Assembly: GCA_947379865.1 (NCBI GenBank)
Contig: CANCOY010000002.1
Span: 1-64,000, forward strand
Source: Acetobacteraceae bacterium
Lineage (GTDB): Bacteria; Pseudomonadota; Alphaproteobacteria; Zavarziniales; Zavarziniaceae
Length of the DNA: 64,000 nt
Direction: 5' to 3'
Numbering within the stretch: the stretch's first letter is position 1; every line of letters begins with the position of its first letter. Shown here piece after piece: positions 18,124 to 29,715 of this stretch. The notes under the pieces are model-generated. The model made no database searches and was not told the DNA's origin. It saw nothing but the letters and a program-made list of their open reading frames with translations. The translations under genes and the position numbers were made by a program.

Positions 18124-19578
18124 TCAGCCCGGGATCAGCGACTTCGCCGCTGTTGCTGCCAGCGCAACCAGAGGAGAAGCAACGAAAACAAATCCAAGGG
18201 TCAAGACACCCGACACCGCCAGAACCGCGGCAAAGCCCTTGGGCGCAGGCTCGAACGCGACCACAGGCTCATCAAAGTACATGATCTTGACGATGCGCAG
18301 GTAGTAATAGGCGCCCACCACACTGGCGAGCACGCCGATCACCGACAGGGCATAAAGATGTGCGTCGATCGCGGCGGCAAAGACATAGAACTTGGCAAAG
18401 AACCCGGCCATGGGGGGAATGCCGGCCAGGCTGAACATGAAGATGGCCAGCACAAAGGCCACCAGCGGACGCGTGCGCGAGAGACCAGCCAGATCCTCGA
18501 TCCGCTCCATCATGCCATCAGGGCCGCGCATGCTGAGGATGACGGCAAAGGTGCCAATGTTCACAGCCACATAGGTCGCCATATAGATCAGGATACCCTG
18601 CACGCCCTGCACATTGGCGGCGGCCAGGCCCACCAAAGCAAAGCCGACATGGCCGATGGAGGAATAGGCCATCAGGCGCTTGATATTGGTCTGCAGGATC
18701 GCCGCAACCGAGCCCAGCACCATGGAGGCGATGGCGACAAAGATAATGATCTGCTGCCACTCGCCGGCGATTGCGCCAAACGGCGTCACCAGGGCACGTA
18801 CGAACAGCGCCATGGCCGCAACCTTGGGGGCTACAGCAAAGAAGGCGGTTACCGGGGTTGGCGCCCCTTCATAGACGTCAGGCGTCCACATGTGAAACGG
18901 CACCGCCGAAACCTTGAAGGCAAGACCCGCCACAAGGAACACGATCCCGATAACAAGGCCAATGGACGCGCCGCCCGTGCCCTGGGCCAGCATGGCCCCA
19001 ATCGCGGGGAATGCCGTCGACCCCGTGAAACCATAAATCAGGGATGCCCCATAAAGCAGCATGCCGGACGAGAGGGCGCCCAGCACAAAGTACTTGAGGC
19101 CCGCCTCGGTCGCCCGCTCGGAATCACGCTTGAAGGACGCCAGCACATAGAGCGACAGGGACTGCAGCTCGAGGCCGACATAGAGCGAGATGAGATCGTT
19201 GGCTGAAATCATCATCAGCATGCCAACGGTTGCGAGGGTCATGACGACCGGCAGTTCGAACCGTTCCATGCCTTCGCGTCGCGCGAAATCGAGGCTGAGC
19301 GGAATGGCGAAGATCGCGCCAATCAGCACCAGCACCTTCATGAAGATGCCGAAGCGATCAGTCACGAACATGCCGCTGAAGGTAACCCTGGTTTCACCCG
19401 GCATGTCGACGACGACATAGAGCGCCAGCGAAAGCAGGGCAACCGCGAGCCAGGCAACAAGGCGGGTTGCCCCGTTGCCGCGAAAGGCACCGATCATGAG
19501 AAGAACAAGGGAGCCAACCGCGAGGAGAACCTCAGGTGCAGCGGGCGCGATCTGGTCGAGCAAGACGGACGGCATCAT
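18124..19578 (-). CDS. nuoN: NADH-quinone oxidoreductase subunit N
   Basis: Antiporter-like proton-pumping subunit at the middle of the complex I membrane arm. 484 residues, some 14 hydrophobic helices. Family marks: [18 protein letters not shown] (the conserved Glu in TM5), [21 protein letters not shown] is split by the usual Lys and Pro-broken helix, and [19 protein letters not shown] in helix 10. Double ATG at 19578 and 19575 lies 7 bp after nuoM, with GAAGG upstream. Last gene of the nuo cluster; birA follows after 1 bp. Confidence 0.97.
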   Translation of the reverse strand: MMPSVLLDQIAPAAPEVLLAVGSLVLLMIGAFRGNGATRLVAWLAVALLSLALYVVVDMPGETRVTFSGMFVTDRFGIFMKVLVLIGAIFAIPLSLDFARREGMERFELPVVMTLATVGMLMMISANDLISLYVGLELQSLSLYVLASFKRDSERATEAGLKYFVLGALSSGMLLYGASLIYGFTGSTAFPAIGAMLAQGTGGASIGLVIGIVFLVAGLAFKVSAVPFHMWTPDVYEGAPTPVTAFFAVAPKVAAMALFVRALVTPFGAIAGEWQQIIIFVAIASMVLGSVAAILQTNIKRLMAYSSIGHVGFALVGLAAANVQGVQGILIYMATYVAVNIGTFAVILSMRGPDGMMERIEDLAGLSRTRPLVAFVLAIFMFSLAGIPPMAGFFAKFYVFAAAIDAHLYALSVIGVLASVVGAYYYLRIVKIMYFDEPVVAFEPAPKGFAAVLAVSGVLTLGFVFVASPLVALAATAAKSLIPG

Positions 19579-19585
19579 CGGACCT

Positions 19586-21091
19586 TCAGGGCGCGAGCGC
19601 GACAGAGGCAGCGGCCTGGACGGCCGCCTGCTGCTGCGCGAGCAGATGCTGGACGGAGGCGTCCATGACGTGGAGGAAAGCACCGGGCTGTACGCCCATA
19701 TAGAGCGCGACCAGGATCAGCGGCACGAAAATGGCGATCTCGCGGATCCCAAGATCGCGCAGCGCCATCAGATCAGGCTTCACAAGATCGCCCAGCATCA
19801 CGCGGCGGTAGAGCGAGAGTGAATAGGCGGCACCCAGGATCAGGCCCGTGCTGGCAAAGAAGGCAACCCAGGTGTTCGCCTGATAGGCACCCACCAGGGT
19901 CAGGAACTCACCCACAAAGCCCGAGGTACCCGGCAGGCCGACGGTTGCCATGGTGAAGAACAGGAAGACCACCGCATAGACCGGCATGTTCTTGACGAGG
20001 CCGCCATAGCGGGCGATCTCGCGGGTGTGCAGCCGGTCGTACACAACGCCCACGCACAGGAACAGCGCGCCAGAGACAATGCCGTGGCTGAGCATCTGCA
20101 GGATCGCACCCTGTACACCCTGCTGGGTGAGGCTGAACGTGCCCATGGTGATGAAGCCCATATGGGCCACCGACGAATAGGCAATCAGCTTCTTCATGTC
20201 CTCCTGACGGAGGGCAACGAGGCTGGTGTAGATGATCGCAATAACCGACAGCGCGAAGACCAGCGGTGCAAACTCCACCGAGGCCAGCGGGAACATGGGA
20301 ATAGAGAACCGCAGAAAGCCATAGCCACCCATCTTCAGCAGCACGCCTGCCAGGATGACCGAACCTGCCGTTGGCGCCTCCACATGGGCATCGGGCAACC
20401 AGGTGTGCACCGGCCACATGGGCACCTTCACCGCAAAGGAGGCAAAGAAGGCCAGCCACAGCCAGAACTGCATTTCGGCCGGGAACTTGTAGGCCATCAG
20501 CGTCGGAATATCCGTCGTGCCGGCCATGAAGTACATGGTCAGGATGGCCAGCAGGGCCAGCACCGAGCCAAGCAGGGTGTAGAGGAAGAACTTGAAGCTG
20601 GCGTAGATCCGTCGCGCCCCGCCCCACACGCCGATGATCAGGAACATCGGGATGAGGCCGGCTTCGAAGAAGACGTAGAAGAGAAAGAGATCGGTCGCGC
20701 AGAACACGCCGATCATCAGCGTCTCGAGCACCAGAAAAGCGATCATGTATTCCTTGACGCGCTTGTGCACGCTGGCGCTCGCCAGAATGCAGATGGGCAT
20801 CAGGAAGGTCGTCAGGATGACAAACAGCATGGAAATGCCGTCGACACCCATGCGATAGCCGATCGTTGTCCCGATCCAGGGCGCGCTCTCGGTAAACTGG
20901 AAGTCCGCCGTGCCCGGATTGAAATCAATCCAGATCAGCAGGCTGACGGCGAAGGTGATGAGTGTCGTCCACAGAGCCACGAAACGCGCATTGCGCGCCA
21001 CTGCAGCCTCGTCACCCTTGATCAGCGCGATCAGAAGGGCGCCGAGGGTCGGCAGGAACGTGACGGTGGAGAGGATCGGCCAGTCGGTCAT
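19586..21091 (-). CDS. nuoM: NADH-quinone oxidoreductase subunit M
   Basis: Antiporter-like proton-pumping subunit of complex I, homologous to NuoL and NuoN and to Mrp antiporters. 501 residues with 14 predicted helices. Motifs: [17 protein letters not shown] (conserved Glu in helix 5), [20 protein letters not shown] (helix 7 Lys, about 235-255), and [21 protein letters not shown] at 21091 sits 10 bp after nuoL. Length and order are standard; nothing odd was seen. Confidence 0.98.
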   Translation of the reverse strand: MTDWPILSTVTFLPTLGALLIALIKGDEAAVARNARFVALWTTLITFAVSLLIWIDFNPGTADFQFTESAPWIGTTIGYRMGVDGISMLFVILTTFLMPICILASASVHKRVKEYMIAFLVLETLMIGVFCATDLFLFYVFFEAGLIPMFLIIGVWGGARRIYASFKFFLYTLLGSVLALLAILTMYFMAGTTDIPTLMAYKFPAEMQFWLWLAFFASFAVKVPMWPVHTWLPDAHVEAPTAGSVILAGVLLKMGGYGFLRFSIPMFPLASVEFAPLVFALSVIAIIYTSLVALRQEDMKKLIAYSSVAHMGFITMGTFSLTQQGVQGAILQMLSHGIVSGALFLCVGVVYDRLHTREIARYGGLVKNMPVYAVVFLFFTMATVGLPGTSGFVGEFLTLVGAYQANTWVAFFASTGLILGAAYSLSLYRRVMLGDLVKPDLMALRDLGIREIAIFVPLILVALYMGVQPGAFLHVMDASVQHLLAQQQAAVQAAASVALAP

Positions 21092-21101
21092 GATCTGGGA
21101 C

Positions 21102-23042
21102 TCAATGCGTGGGGCCGATGCGATAGATGAAGAAGCTGACCAGGGCAGCCACCCCGATCAACATCGCGAAGGCGTAATGATAGAGATATCCCGATTGCAG
21201 CCGCCCCGCCCGCGCGGAAAGCCCGCGCACGGCAGCAGCAACCCCGTCAGGGCCGAAACCGTCGATGATCATGCCGTCGCCCTGTTTCCAGAAGACGCGG
21301 CCGAGCCAGTTTGCCGGGCCAGTGATGGCGAAGGCATAAAGCTCGTCGAAGTACCACTTGTTGAGCAGGAACTGGTAAAGCGGCCAGTTGGTCTCTGCCA
21401 GTTCCACCGGCATGCTGGGCCGACGGATGTAGAAAAGCCAGGCAAAGAGAATACCCACCAGGCCAATCAGGGTCGGTGAGAGGCTAACCCATTCAGGGAC
21501 ATGATGGGCTTGCTCAAGAACATCCACCGACGGCAGAACCAGCGAGGCACCCCAGAAGGCTTCCCGCTCGTGCCCGATGAAATAGGGCGCGAAGGCAAAA
21601 CCGGCAAAGATGGCACCAAGCGCCAGCACCGCCAGGGGCAGTGTCATCACCAATGGCGATTCATGGACGTGATCCATCACATGATGGTCAGCCCGCGGCG
21701 CACCATGGAAGGTCATGAAGATCAGGCGCCACGAATAGAACGCGGTCAGCAGTGCCGCAAGGATACCCATGGAGAAGGCATATTGCCCGGCCGCCGTGCC
21801 GTGGGCGAAGGCCGCCTCGATGATCATGTCCTTGGAATAGAAACCCGCAAAGAACGGTACGCCAGCGAGCGCCAGGGAGCCGATCCACATCATCGAATAA
21901 GTGAAGGGAATCTTGCGCCAGATACCACCCATGTTGCGCATGTCCTGTTCGTCGGACATGGCATGGATCACCGAACCGGCACCAAGGAACAGCAACGCCT
22001 TGAAGAAGGCATGCGTAAAGAGGTGGAAGATCGCCGCGCCATAGCCACCCACGCCCAGGGCGAAAAACATGTAGCCAAGCTGGCTGCAGGTTGAATAGGC
22101 AATCACCCGCTTGATGTCGTTCTGCACAAGGCCGACCGTGGCGGCAAAGATCGCCGTGCTGGCGCCCACCACCGTAATCACCTCAAGCGCCACGGGCGAC
22201 AGCGAGAACAGGGGCGAACAGCGCGCCACCATGAACACGCCCGCGGTTACCATGGTTGCGGCATGGATCAGGGCAGAGACCGGCGTCGGGCCTTCCATGG
22301 CATCAGGCAGCCAGGTGTGCAGGCCAAGCTGGGCGGACTTGCCCATGGCGCCGATGAACAGCAAAAGACAGATCGTCGTCAGCACGTCGGCATCCATCCA
22401 CAGGAAGTGGAGGGTCTTGCCAACCTGCGCAGGCGCCGCCGCAAACACCGTGGAGAAATCCACCGACCCGAAGGTGGCAAAGACGGCCATGATGCCAAGG
22501 GCAAAGCCGAAGTCACCCACGCGGTTGACCACAAAGGCCTTGATGGATGCCGCATTGGCGCTGGGCCGCTTGAACCAGAAGCCGATCAGCAGATAGGAGG
22601 CAAGACCAACGCCTTCCCAGCCAAAGAACATCTGCACAAAGTTGTTGGCCGTCACCAGCATCAGCATGGCAAAGGTGAATAGCGACAGATAGGCCATGAA
22701 ACGCTGGGGATGCGGATCGTGGCTCATGTAGCCAACGGAATAGACGTGCACCAGGGCCGAGACCACGGTGACCACCACCAGCATCACATTGGTGAGGGTG
22801 TCGATCCGCAGGGCCCAGGCGACGCTGAGGGCGCCAGACTGGAACCAGTCGGCCACCGGCACCACAAGGGCGTCATGATGACCCCCTTCCAGCACGCCAA
22901 AGAAGCCATAGACGGAGAGGACGGCCGAGACCAGCATCGGAACAACAGTCACGATCTGGGACAGCCGCACACCAATCACGCGGCCAAAGAGGCCGGCAAT
23001 CAGGGCGCCGAGGAGCGGCAGGAAGACGATCGCTTGATACAT
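21102..23042 (-). CDS. nuoL: NADH-quinone oxidoreductase subunit L
   Basis: Distal antiporter-like subunit of complex I; its long C-terminal lateral helix braces the membrane arm. 646 residues. Motifs: [19 protein letters not shown] (helix 5 Glu), [20 protein letters not shown] (helix 7 Lys), [20 protein letters not shown] and the C-terminal VWKQ-like segment [16 protein letters not shown] typical of NuoL. A histidine-rich loop ([14 protein letters not shown], about 468-481) lies in the usual variable region. ATG at 23042 is 9 bp after nuoK. Confidence 0.98.
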   Translation of the reverse strand: MYQAIVFLPLLGALIAGLFGRVIGVRLSQIVTVVPMLVSAVLSVYGFFGVLEGGHHDALVVPVADWFQSGALSVAWALRIDTLTNVMLVVVTVVSALVHVYSVGYMSHDPHPQRFMAYLSLFTFAMLMLVTANNFVQMFFGWEGVGLASYLLIGFWFKRPSANAASIKAFVVNRVGDFGFALGIMAVFATFGSVDFSTVFAAAPAQVGKTLHFLWMDADVLTTICLLLFIGAMGKSAQLGLHTWLPDAMEGPTPVSALIHAATMVTAGVFMVARCSPLFSLSPVALEVITVVGASTAIFAATVGLVQNDIKRVIAYSTCSQLGYMFFALGVGGYGAAIFHLFTHAFFKALLFLGAGSVIHAMSDEQDMRNMGGIWRKIPFTYSMMWIGSLALAGVPFFAGFYSKDMIIEAAFAHGTAAGQYAFSMGILAALLTAFYSWRLIFMTFHGAPRADHHVMDHVHESPLVMTLPLAVLALGAIFAGFAFAPYFIGHEREAFWGASLVLPSVDVLEQAHHVPEWVSLSPTLIGLVGILFAWLFYIRRPSMPVELAETNWPLYQFLLNKWYFDELYAFAITGPANWLGRVFWKQGDGMIIDGFGPDGVAAAVRGLSARAGRLQSGYLYHYAFAMLIGVAALVSFFIYRIGPTH

Positions 23043-23051
23043 GGCTGCGTC

Positions 23052-23366
23052 TCAGCCCTTCATCAGATTGATGTCCTCAACCGCGATTGTGCCGCGGTTT
23101 CGGAAGTAGACGACGATGATGGCAAGCCCGATGGCCGCCTCGCCCGCCGCAACCGTCAGCACGAACAGGGCAAACACCTGTCCGACGAGGTCATGCAGGA
23201 AGACGGAGAAGGAAACCAGATTGATGTTCACCGCGAGCAGCATCAACTCGACGGACATCAGGATGATGATCACATTCTTCCGGTTCAGGAAGATGCCGAA
23301 GATCCCGAGGGTGAACAGGATGGCGGCAACAATCAGATAATGGCCGAGGCCGATTGACGTGGTCAT
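23052..23366 (-). CDS. nuoK: NADH-quinone oxidoreductase subunit K
   Basis: Small three-helix membrane subunit in the proton path between the quinone site and the antiporter subunits. 104 residues with helices near 7-22, 31-52 and 63-88. The two membrane glutamates essential in E. coli NuoK are present: [11 protein letters not shown] (helix 2) and [11 protein letters not shown] (helix 3). It lies 13 bp after nuoJ and 9 bp before nuoL. Homologous to mitochondrial ND4L and Mrp subunit C. Confidence 0.98.
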   Translation of the reverse strand: MTTSIGLGHYLIVAAILFTLGIFGIFLNRKNVIIILMSVELMLLAVNINLVSFSVFLHDLVGQVFALFVLTVAAGEAAIGLAIIVVYFRNRGTIAVEDINLMKG

Positions 23367-23379
23367 GGCGCGCTCCCCC

Positions 23380-24000
23380 TCAGATGCCCTGGCCCGGCTT
23401 GACCTGCCGGACCTCGATGGCGGTAGCGCGGGTGCGCGCGATCTGTGCGGCGATGGACTGGCGCCGCACCCCGGTGCGCTGGCGCAGCGTCAACACAATG
23501 GCGCCAATCATGGCCACCAGAAGGATCAGGCCGGCCACCTGGAAGGGATAGGCATAGTGGGTATAAATCAGCTGCCCCAGCGCATGGGTATTGCTGATGG
23601 CCACTGTGCCGGCAGCGCTGGCAGGCGCCGTGATTGCCGTAGAGGCACCGGGCAGGATCGTCCACGACCCGACCACCAGCACCAATTCGGTGAACAGCAC
23701 CAACCCGATCAGGGCACCCACTGGCAGATACTGCAGGAAGCCCTGTCGCAGTTCTGTGAAGTTGATATCCAGCATCATCACGACGAACAGGAACAGCACC
23801 GCCACCGCGCCGACATAGACGATGACCAGGATCATCGCCACAAACTCTGCCCCCAGCAGGACAAACAGCCCGGCCGAGTTGAAGAAGGCGAGGATCAGAA
23901 AGAACACCGAATGCACGGGGTTCCGCGCGGCGATGACCATCACCCCGGATGCCACCGTAATGGCAGCGAAGATGTAGAAGATGAAGGCAATCAGATCCAT
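23380..24000 (-). CDS. nuoJ: NADH-quinone oxidoreductase subunit J
   Basis: Membrane subunit homologous to ND6, with the pi-bulge helix 3 at the start of the proton pathway. 206 residues, five helices: about 3-22, 28-48, 54-76, 91-112 and 143-165. Helix 3 keeps the conserved pattern [23 protein letters not shown] at 24000 with GAAAGGG upstream is preferred; a longer in-frame reading adds 38 residues from the hairpin-rich nuoI-nuoJ gap and is not credible. The long charged tail ([20 protein letters not shown]) is common in alphaproteobacteria. Confidence 0.97.
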   Translation of the reverse strand: MDLIAFIFYIFAAITVASGVMVIAARNPVHSVFFLILAFFNSAGLFVLLGAEFVAMILVIVYVGAVAVLFLFVVMMLDINFTELRQGFLQYLPVGALIGLVLFTELVLVVGSWTILPGASTAITAPASAAGTVAISNTHALGQLIYTHYAYPFQVAGLILLVAMIGAIVLTLRQRTGVRRQSIAAQIARTRATAIEVRQVKPGQGI

Positions 24001-24008
24001 GGCCCTTT

Positions 24009-24038
24009 CAGTCTGCAGCGCAGCGCGCCGGCAGACTG
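24009..24038 (-). other. Hairpin in the nuoI-nuoJ gap, proximal to nuoJ
   Basis: An 8-bp perfect inverted repeat, CAGTCTGC and GCAGACTG, around a 14-base GC-rich loop, directly before the nuoJ ribosome binding site. With the second hairpin at 24093-24112 it fills the widest gap of the nuo operon. It could be an mRNA processing or attenuation element; no T-run follows. Confidence 0.45.
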
Positions 24039-24092
24039 CCTCTTCAGAAATACGGCAGGTTCCAACCTCAAGGCTGGCCTCCCAAGAGCACC

Positions 24093-24112
24093 GGCACCTC
24101 CCCCGAGGTGCC
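24093..24112 (-). other. Hairpin just after nuoI
   Basis: Perfect 8-bp inverted repeat GGCACCTC and GAGGTGCC with a four-base loop, starting 8 bp after the nuoI stop. There is no T-run, so a 3' stabilising or partial-termination role inside the operon is more likely than a true terminator. Confidence 0.5.
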
Positions 24113-24120
24113 ACATGCGT

Positions 24121-24609
24121 TCAACGATACGGCGCATCCACCGCCAGATTATGCGCAATCTCGCGTTCCCATCGATCCCCATTGGCCAGAAGCTTGCTCT
24201 TGTCATAGAGCAGTTCCTCGCGGGTTTCGGTGGCGAATTCGAAATTCGGTCCCTCGACGATGGCATCCACCGGGCAGGCTTCCTGACAGAAACCGCAGTA
24301 GATGCACTTCGTCATGTCGATGTCATAGCGCGTGGTGCGGCGGCTGCCGTCATCGCGCGGTTCGGCTTCGATGGTGATGGCCAGCGCCGGGCACACCGCT
24401 TCGCACAGCTTGCAGGCGATGCAGCGTTCTTCCCCGCTGGCGTAGCGCCGAAGGGCATGCTCGCCGCGAAAACGGGGGCTGAGACGGCCCTTCTCGTGGG
24501 GATAGTTGATCGTCACCTTCTTCTTGAAGGAATAGCTGAACGTCAGTGCCATGCCGGAGACAAGCTCCGTCAGGAACAATGCACGAGCCGCTCGATCCAG
24601 AAATGCCAT
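24121..24609 (-). CDS. nuoI: NADH-quinone oxidoreductase subunit I
   Basis: Peripheral-arm subunit of complex I that holds clusters N6a and N6b and passes electrons toward NuoB. 162 residues with two ferredoxin-type 4Fe-4S motifs, [12 protein letters not shown] (about 63-74) and [12 protein letters not shown] (about 102-113), and the N-terminal helix segment [14 protein letters not shown] [23 protein letters not shown] at 24609 has GGGGAAG directly upstream and GAGGAG slightly further; the longer in-frame reading is not conserved. It is 105 bp from nuoH and 120 bp from nuoJ, the two largest gaps of the operon. Confidence 0.97.
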   Translation of the reverse strand: MAFLDRAARALFLTELVSGMALTFSYSFKKKVTINYPHEKGRLSPRFRGEHALRRYASGEERCIACKLCEAVCPALAITIEAEPRDDGSRRTTRYDIDMTKCIYCGFCQEACPVDAIVEGPNFEFATETREELLYDKSKLLANGDRWEREIAHNLAVDAPYR

Positions 24610-24714
24610 CTTCCCCACTCCTCGGAACCAGGGGCCCGGCGCAGCGCACCTTGACCCCTCGACCCCCCGAATACAACCCCGGGCAGTTACCCGGTCCAAA
24701 CGTCTGCCGACAAC

Positions 24715-25734
24715 TCAGTGCGTTGTTGGCAACCAGCCAAATGTCACCAGCACCCCCGCCGTCAGCACCACCCATACGAGCGACAGAGGCAGGAACACCT
24801 TCCAGCCAAGGCGCATCAGCTGGTCATAGCGATAGCGCGGCACCGTCGCCTTCACCCAACCAAACACGAACAGCAGGACCACGATCTTCAGGATGAACCA
24901 GAAGGGGCCAAGCATCGTGAACGGTGCAAACGGAATGGGCGACAGCCAGCCCCCGAGAAAGAGGATCGTGGTCAGGGCGCTCATCAGGATCATGTTGGCG
25001 TATTCGCCAAGCATGAAGAGGCCCCAGGACATGGAGCTGTATTCCACCTGATAGCCTGCCACCAGTTCAGCCTCGGCTTCCGGCAGATCGAACGGCGGCC
25101 GGTTGGTTTCTGCCAGGGCGGAAATGAAGAACACCACGAACATCGGGAACAGCGGGATCGCGAACCAGACCTTCTCCTGCGCGCGCACGATGTCCGACAG
25201 GTTCAGCGAGCCAACACACAGCAGCACCGTGATGATCACGAAGCCGATGGAGACCTCGTAGCTGACCATCTGGGCCGCCGACCGCAGGCCACCAAGGAAA
25301 GGGTACTTCGAGTTCGACGACCAGCCGGCCATGATGATGCCATAGACCCCAAGCGACGAGATCGCAAAGAGGTAGAGCACACCCACATTGATATTGGCCA
25401 GAACCCAGCCATCCGCAAAGGGGATCACCGCCCAGGCCACCATGCTGAGCGTCATGGTTACCATCGGCGCCAGCAGGAACACCACCTTGTTGGCGCCGGC
25501 AGGAATGATCGTCTCCTTGGTCAGCATCTTCAGCGCGTCCGCAAACGGCTGCAGCAGACCAAAGGGACCCACCACGTTCGGGCCGCGACGCAGGGCCATC
25601 ATCGCCCAGATCTTGCGGTCGAAATAGGTAAGGAACGCGACCGACAGCAGGATCGGCACGAGGATTGCGAAGATCTGTAAGACGATGATCGCGAGGGGGA
25701 GGCCGTAGGCCGTCCAGACGCCCGTTTCAGCCAT
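24715..25734 (-). CDS. nuoH: NADH-quinone oxidoreductase subunit H
   Basis: Membrane subunit (ND1 homologue) that forms the quinone chamber with NuoB and NuoD. 339 residues, eight helices. Family marks: ERK-like [20 protein letters not shown] (about 39-58), [13 protein letters not shown], and the conserved acidic loop [29 protein letters not shown] follows. ATG at 25734 overlaps the nuoG stop by 8 bp, so translation is coupled. Confidence 0.98.
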   Translation of the reverse strand: MAETGVWTAYGLPLAIIVLQIFAILVPILLSVAFLTYFDRKIWAMMALRRGPNVVGPFGLLQPFADALKMLTKETIIPAGANKVVFLLAPMVTMTLSMVAWAVIPFADGWVLANINVGVLYLFAISSLGVYGIIMAGWSSNSKYPFLGGLRSAAQMVSYEVSIGFVIITVLLCVGSLNLSDIVRAQEKVWFAIPLFPMFVVFFISALAETNRPPFDLPEAEAELVAGYQVEYSSMSWGLFMLGEYANMILMSALTTILFLGGWLSPIPFAPFTMLGPFWFILKIVVLLFVFGWVKATVPRYRYDQLMRLGWKVFLPLSLVWVVLTAGVLVTFGWLPTTH

Positions 25735-27790
25735 GGGTGCCAGTCGCCTTTTCGGCGCCTCCGCTATGAAGGGCGCTGCATTCTGCCATGGTGTTTGACG
25801 CCCGGCAGATGGGATTGGTCAGGTAGAAGTCCGAAACCGTAGAGGCAAAAGGCGTTGCAGCAATGGCGCCCTCCGCCCCGAATGGCGCCCACTCTGCCGC
25901 CATGATGGCATCCACCACGGTGAACAGCGGCGCATCATCCGCCATCGCCTCGCGCAGCTGGGCCAGCGAGTCATAAGGCAGACGCTTGCCCAGCACATCC
26001 GAGAGCGCACGCAGGATGGTCCAGTCTTCCCGGGCCTCGCCAGGCGGGAACAGGGCACGGCGGCCCTGCTGAACCCGGCCCTCGGTATTCACCCAGGTCG
26101 CGTTCTTCTCGGTATAGGCTGCCCCCGGCAAGACGACATCGGCACGGTGTGCACCAGCGTCGCCATGGCTGCCCTGATACACCACAAAGGCACCGTCCAG
26201 CTGCGACATGTCGATTTCATCGGCGCCCAGCAGATAGACCGCGCGGATCTCGCCGCGCATGGCACCCTCGAGAATACCTTCGAGATCGCGACCGCCCTGC
26301 CCCGGCACGAAGCCAAGTTCCAGCGCGCCGACGCGGCCGGCGGCCGTATGCAGAAGGTTGAAGCCATTCCAGTCGTCACGGACCAGGCCACAGGTCTCGG
26401 CAATCTTGCGGGCAAGGCCATGGATGGCCAGCCCATCGGCACGCGCCGTGGCGCCAGAGCCAAGGACAAGCATGGGGGCCTTGGCATTCTTCAGCACGGC
26501 CGCATAGGGATGCGAGCCATCAGCAATCGCCCGCAGCACCTCAGGACCCGTCCCCAGATGCTCATGAGGATAGCTGAGATCGACTGTCGGCCCGACCACC
26601 GCGATGCTGACGTGACCCTTGAGGTACCGCTTGCGAATGCGGGCATTCAGGATTGCTGCCTCAACGCGCGGGTTGGTGCCAATCAGCAGAATGGCGTCGG
26701 CCTGCTCGATCCCTGCGATGGTGGTGTTGAAGCGCCACCCTGCAGCTGCCGAGACATCAAACCGCGCGCCATCCTGGCGGCACTCCATATTGGGCGAGCC
26801 AAGCTTGCCCATCAGATCCTTCAGGGCCTTCACCGCCTCGGCATCGGCCAGATCGCCGGCAATGGCCGCAATCTGGCTGCCTTCGAGGCGCGACATATTC
26901 ATGCGGATCGCCTCAAACGCCTCGGCCCAGCTGGCCGCCTGCAGCCGACCATCGCGGCGCACATAGGCCGTGTCGATGCGCTGGCGCTTCAGGCCATCAC
27001 AGGCAAAGCGCGTCTTGTCGGAGATCCACTCCTCGTTAACGTCCTCATGCAGGCGCGGCAGGACGCGAAGAACCTCGGCACCGCGCGTATCAACGCGGAT
27101 ATTGGAGCCGACGGCATCATGCACGTCGATGCTCTCGGTCTTCTTCAGCTCCCAGGGGCGCGCCGCAAAGGCATAGGGCTTGGAGGTGAGCGCGCCAACC
27201 GGGCAGAGATCGATCACATTACCCGACAGTTCCGAGCGCACCGCCTGCTCAAGAAATGTCGTGATCTGCATGTTCTCGCCACGGAAGACAGCGCCGATTT
27301 CCTCGGTGCCCGCCACTTCCTCGGTAAACCGGACACAGCGCGTGCAATGAATGCACCGCGTCATCACGGTCTTGATCAGCGGCCCCATGTTCTTCTCGGA
27401 GACCGCGCGCTTGTTCTCGTGATAGCGGCTGTGGTCGAAACCATAGGCCACTGCCTGATCCTGCAGGTCGCACTCGCCACCCTGGTCACAGATCGGGCAG
27501 TCAAGCGGGTGGTTGATCAGCAGGAATTCCATCACCCCCTGGCGGGCCTTGCGGACCAGAGGCGTGTTGGTCTTGATCTCCATGCCATCGGCCGCCGGCA
27601 TGGCGCAGGACGCCACGGGCTTGGGGCTCTTGACCATCTCCACCAGACACATCCGGCAGTTGCCGGCGATGGAGAGACGTTCATGATAACAAAAGCGCGG
27701 GATCTCGGCCCCTGCCGCTTCACAGGCCTGGAGAACGGTTGCCCCCTGGGGCACCGTCACGTCCTGGCCATCAACTTTTAATGTCGGCAT
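25727..27790 (-). CDS. nuoG: NADH-quinone oxidoreductase subunit G
   Basis: Large iron-sulphur subunit of the peripheral arm. 687 residues: a 2Fe-2S ferredoxin domain ([19 protein letters not shown], about 34-52), the His-Cys3 cluster site around [18 protein letters not shown] (about 93-110), a 4Fe-4S site ([12 protein letters not shown], and later [18 protein letters not shown]), then a molybdopterin-oxidoreductase-like domain that carries no Mo in this family. It is 3 bp after nuoF. The length is that of the alphaproteobacterial and mitochondrial 75-kDa type, which lacks the extra N7 cluster region. Confidence 0.97.
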   Translation of the reverse strand: MPTLKVDGQDVTVPQGATVLQACEAAGAEIPRFCYHERLSIAGNCRMCLVEMVKSPKPVASCAMPAADGMEIKTNTPLVRKARQGVMEFLLINHPLDCPICDQGGECDLQDQAVAYGFDHSRYHENKRAVSEKNMGPLIKTVMTRCIHCTRCVRFTEEVAGTEEIGAVFRGENMQITTFLEQAVRSELSGNVIDLCPVGALTSKPYAFAARPWELKKTESIDVHDAVGSNIRVDTRGAEVLRVLPRLHEDVNEEWISDKTRFACDGLKRQRIDTAYVRRDGRLQAASWAEAFEAIRMNMSRLEGSQIAAIAGDLADAEAVKALKDLMGKLGSPNMECRQDGARFDVSAAAGWRFNTTIAGIEQADAILLIGTNPRVEAAILNARIRKRYLKGHVSIAVVGPTVDLSYPHEHLGTGPEVLRAIADGSHPYAAVLKNAKAPMLVLGSGATARADGLAIHGLARKIAETCGLVRDDWNGFNLLHTAAGRVGALELGFVPGQGGRDLEGILEGAMRGEIRAVYLLGADEIDMSQLDGAFVVYQGSHGDAGAHRADVVLPGAAYTEKNATWVNTEGRVQQGRRALFPPGEAREDWTILRALSDVLGKRLPYDSLAQLREAMADDAPLFTVVDAIMAAEWAPFGAEGAIAATPFASTVSDFYLTNPICRASNTMAECSALHSGGAEKATGTHG

Positions 27791-27793
27791 GAC

Positions 27794-29101
27794 CTACTCC
27801 GCCGCCTCGGGACGGCGCGAGGGCGCTCCCCGGCTCGTCTTGTAGTCCGCAATGCGCTGCTCAATCACCGGGCGGAAATGCCGGATCAGGCCCTGGATCG
27901 GCCACGCTGCGGCGTCGCCAAGCGCGCAGATCGTGTGGCCTTCCACCTGATAGGTTACTTCAAGCAGCATGTCGATTTCACTCGGCTCGGCCTGGCCGGT
28001 GACAAGACGCTCCATCACCCGCCACATCCAGCCCGTACCCTCACGGCACGGCGTGCACTGGCCGCAGCTTTCATGCTTGTAGAAGCGGGAAAGCCGGGCA
28101 ATCGCCTTGATCAGGTCGGTTGACTTGTCCATCACGATCACGGCGGCCGTGCCAAGGCCAGATTTCTCGGCCTTGAGGCTGTCGAAGTCCATCAGCACCG
28201 TATCGCAGGTTGCCTTGGGCAGCATGGGAACAGAGGAGCCGCCGGGGATTACCGCCAGCAGATTGTCCCAGCCGCCACGAACACCGCCCGCATATTTGTC
28301 GATCAGCTCACGGAGCGGGATGCCCAGCTCCTCCTCGACATTGCAGGGATTGTTCACATGGCCAGAGATGCAGAAGATCTTGGTGCCGGCATTCCCCTGG
28401 CGGCCAAGGCCAGAGAACCAGGCCGCCCCGCGCCGCAGGATGGTGGGCGCCACTGCGATCGACTCAACGTTGTTCACCGTCGTCGGGCAGCCATAGAGGC
28501 CGACGTTCGCCGGGAACGGTGGCTTCATGCGCGGCTGGCCCTTCTTGCCTTCAAGGCTCTCCAGAAGTGCCGTTTCCTCGCCGCAGATATAGGCCCCTGC
28601 CCCGTGGTGCAGAATGACCTCGAAGTCATAACCGGAACCACAGGCATTCTTGCCCACCAGACCGGCCGCATAGGCCTCGTCAATGGCGGCCTGAAGCTGC
28701 TGACGCTCACGGATGAATTCGCCGCGAATATAGATATAAGCAGCCACCGCCCGCATGGCGAAGCCGGCGATCAGGCAGCCTTCGATCAGCTTGTGCGGAT
28801 CGTGGCGAATGATGTCGCGGTCCTTGCAGGTGCCAGGCTCAGACTCATCGGCATTGACGACGAGATAGCTGGGACGCCCGTCAGACTGCTTGGGCATGAA
28901 GGACCATTTGAGGCCCGTGGGGAAGCCGGCGCCCCCCCGGCCACGCAGACCGGAAGCCTTGATCTGCTCAACAATCCATTCGGGTCCCTGGGCCAGAAAC
29001 TCCTTCGTGCCGGCCCAGTCGCCGCGCTTGCGCGCGCCGTTGAGCCGCCAGTCGTGCTGGCCATAGAGATTGGTGAAGATACGGTCCTTGTCGGCGAGCA
29101 T
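27794..29101 (-). CDS. nuoF: NADH-quinone oxidoreductase subunit F
   Basis: NADH- and FMN-binding subunit of complex I. 435 residues: the glycine-rich NADH site [16 protein letters not shown] (about 51-66), FMN-binding [29 protein letters not shown] (about 178-193), and the N3 cluster motif [11 protein letters not shown] with the fourth Cys in [13 protein letters not shown] at 29101 shares one base with the nuoE stop (TGATG). Electrons enter here and pass to NuoE and NuoG. Confidence 0.98.
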   Translation of the reverse strand: MLADKDRIFTNLYGQHDWRLNGARKRGDWAGTKEFLAQGPEWIVEQIKASGLRGRGGAGFPTGLKWSFMPKQSDGRPSYLVVNADESEPGTCKDRDIIRHDPHKLIEGCLIAGFAMRAVAAYIYIRGEFIRERQQLQAAIDEAYAAGLVGKNACGSGYDFEVILHHGAGAYICGEETALLESLEGKKGQPRMKPPFPANVGLYGCPTTVNNVESIAVAPTILRRGAAWFSGLGRQGNAGTKIFCISGHVNNPCNVEEELGIPLRELIDKYAGGVRGGWDNLLAVIPGGSSVPMLPKATCDTVLMDFDSLKAEKSGLGTAAVIVMDKSTDLIKAIARLSRFYKHESCGQCTPCREGTGWMWRVMERLVTGQAEPSEIDMLLEVTYQVEGHTICALGDAAAWPIQGLIRHFRPVIEQRIADYKTSRGAPSRRPEAAE

Positions 29102-29715
29102 CAGCTCTCTCCAACCGGTTCGAGCAAGGTAAGCCGTCCCCCGGCGGGGGCGGAATTCTGGCGGCCACTCTGGCTGCCGTTTGGCGGTGTCTCGCCACGG
29201 GCCAGGGCGTCGAGCACCTTCACGGTCGCTGCCGCATCAAGGTCCTCGAAGAAATCATCATTGATCTGCATCATCGGGGCATTCACGCACGCCCCAAGAC
29301 ACTCGGCTTCCATCAGGCTGAACATGCCATCAGCCGTGGTCTGATCAACGTCAATACCAAGCCGTGACTTGCAGGCCGACAAAACCTCGTCCGACCCACG
29401 CAGCCAGCACGGTGTGGTTGTGCACACCTGTACCAGATGGCGTCCCACCGGCTCCAGATTGAACATGGTGTAGAAGGTCGCGACCTCATACACCCGGATC
29501 ATCTGCATGCCGAGCATCTCGGCGATCATCGCCATGGCGGCACGCGGCAGCCAACCGCCTGCCTGGCGCTGGGCCTGGTCAAGCAGCGGAATGACCGCGC
29601 TCTGCTGGCGTCCCTTGGGGTACTTCGAGATCACCTTCTCAGCCCACGCCTGATTCTCGGCCGTGAAGCTGAAGGTCTTCGGCTGCTCATAGGCGCCGGC
29701 CGGTTTCACGCTCAT
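29101..29715 (-). CDS. nuoE: NADH-quinone oxidoreductase subunit E
   Basis: 24-kDa subunit with the 2Fe-2S cluster N1a next to FMN. 204 residues. Ligand motif: [15 protein letters not shown] (C97 and C102 region) and [17 protein letters not shown] (the second Cys pair, about 137-141). The last 35 residues ([13 protein letters not shown] onward) form a low-complexity tail, longer than in E. coli, as usual for alphaproteobacteria. ATG at 29715 overlaps the nuoD stop in ATGA. Confidence 0.97.
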   Translation of the reverse strand: MSVKPAGAYEQPKTFSFTAENQAWAEKVISKYPKGRQQSAVIPLLDQAQRQAGGWLPRAAMAMIAEMLGMQMIRVYEVATFYTMFNLEPVGRHLVQVCTTTPCWLRGSDEVLSACKSRLGIDVDQTTADGMFSLMEAECLGACVNAPMMQINDDFFEDLDAAATVKVLDALARGETPPNGSQSGRQNSAPAGGRLTLLEPVGES

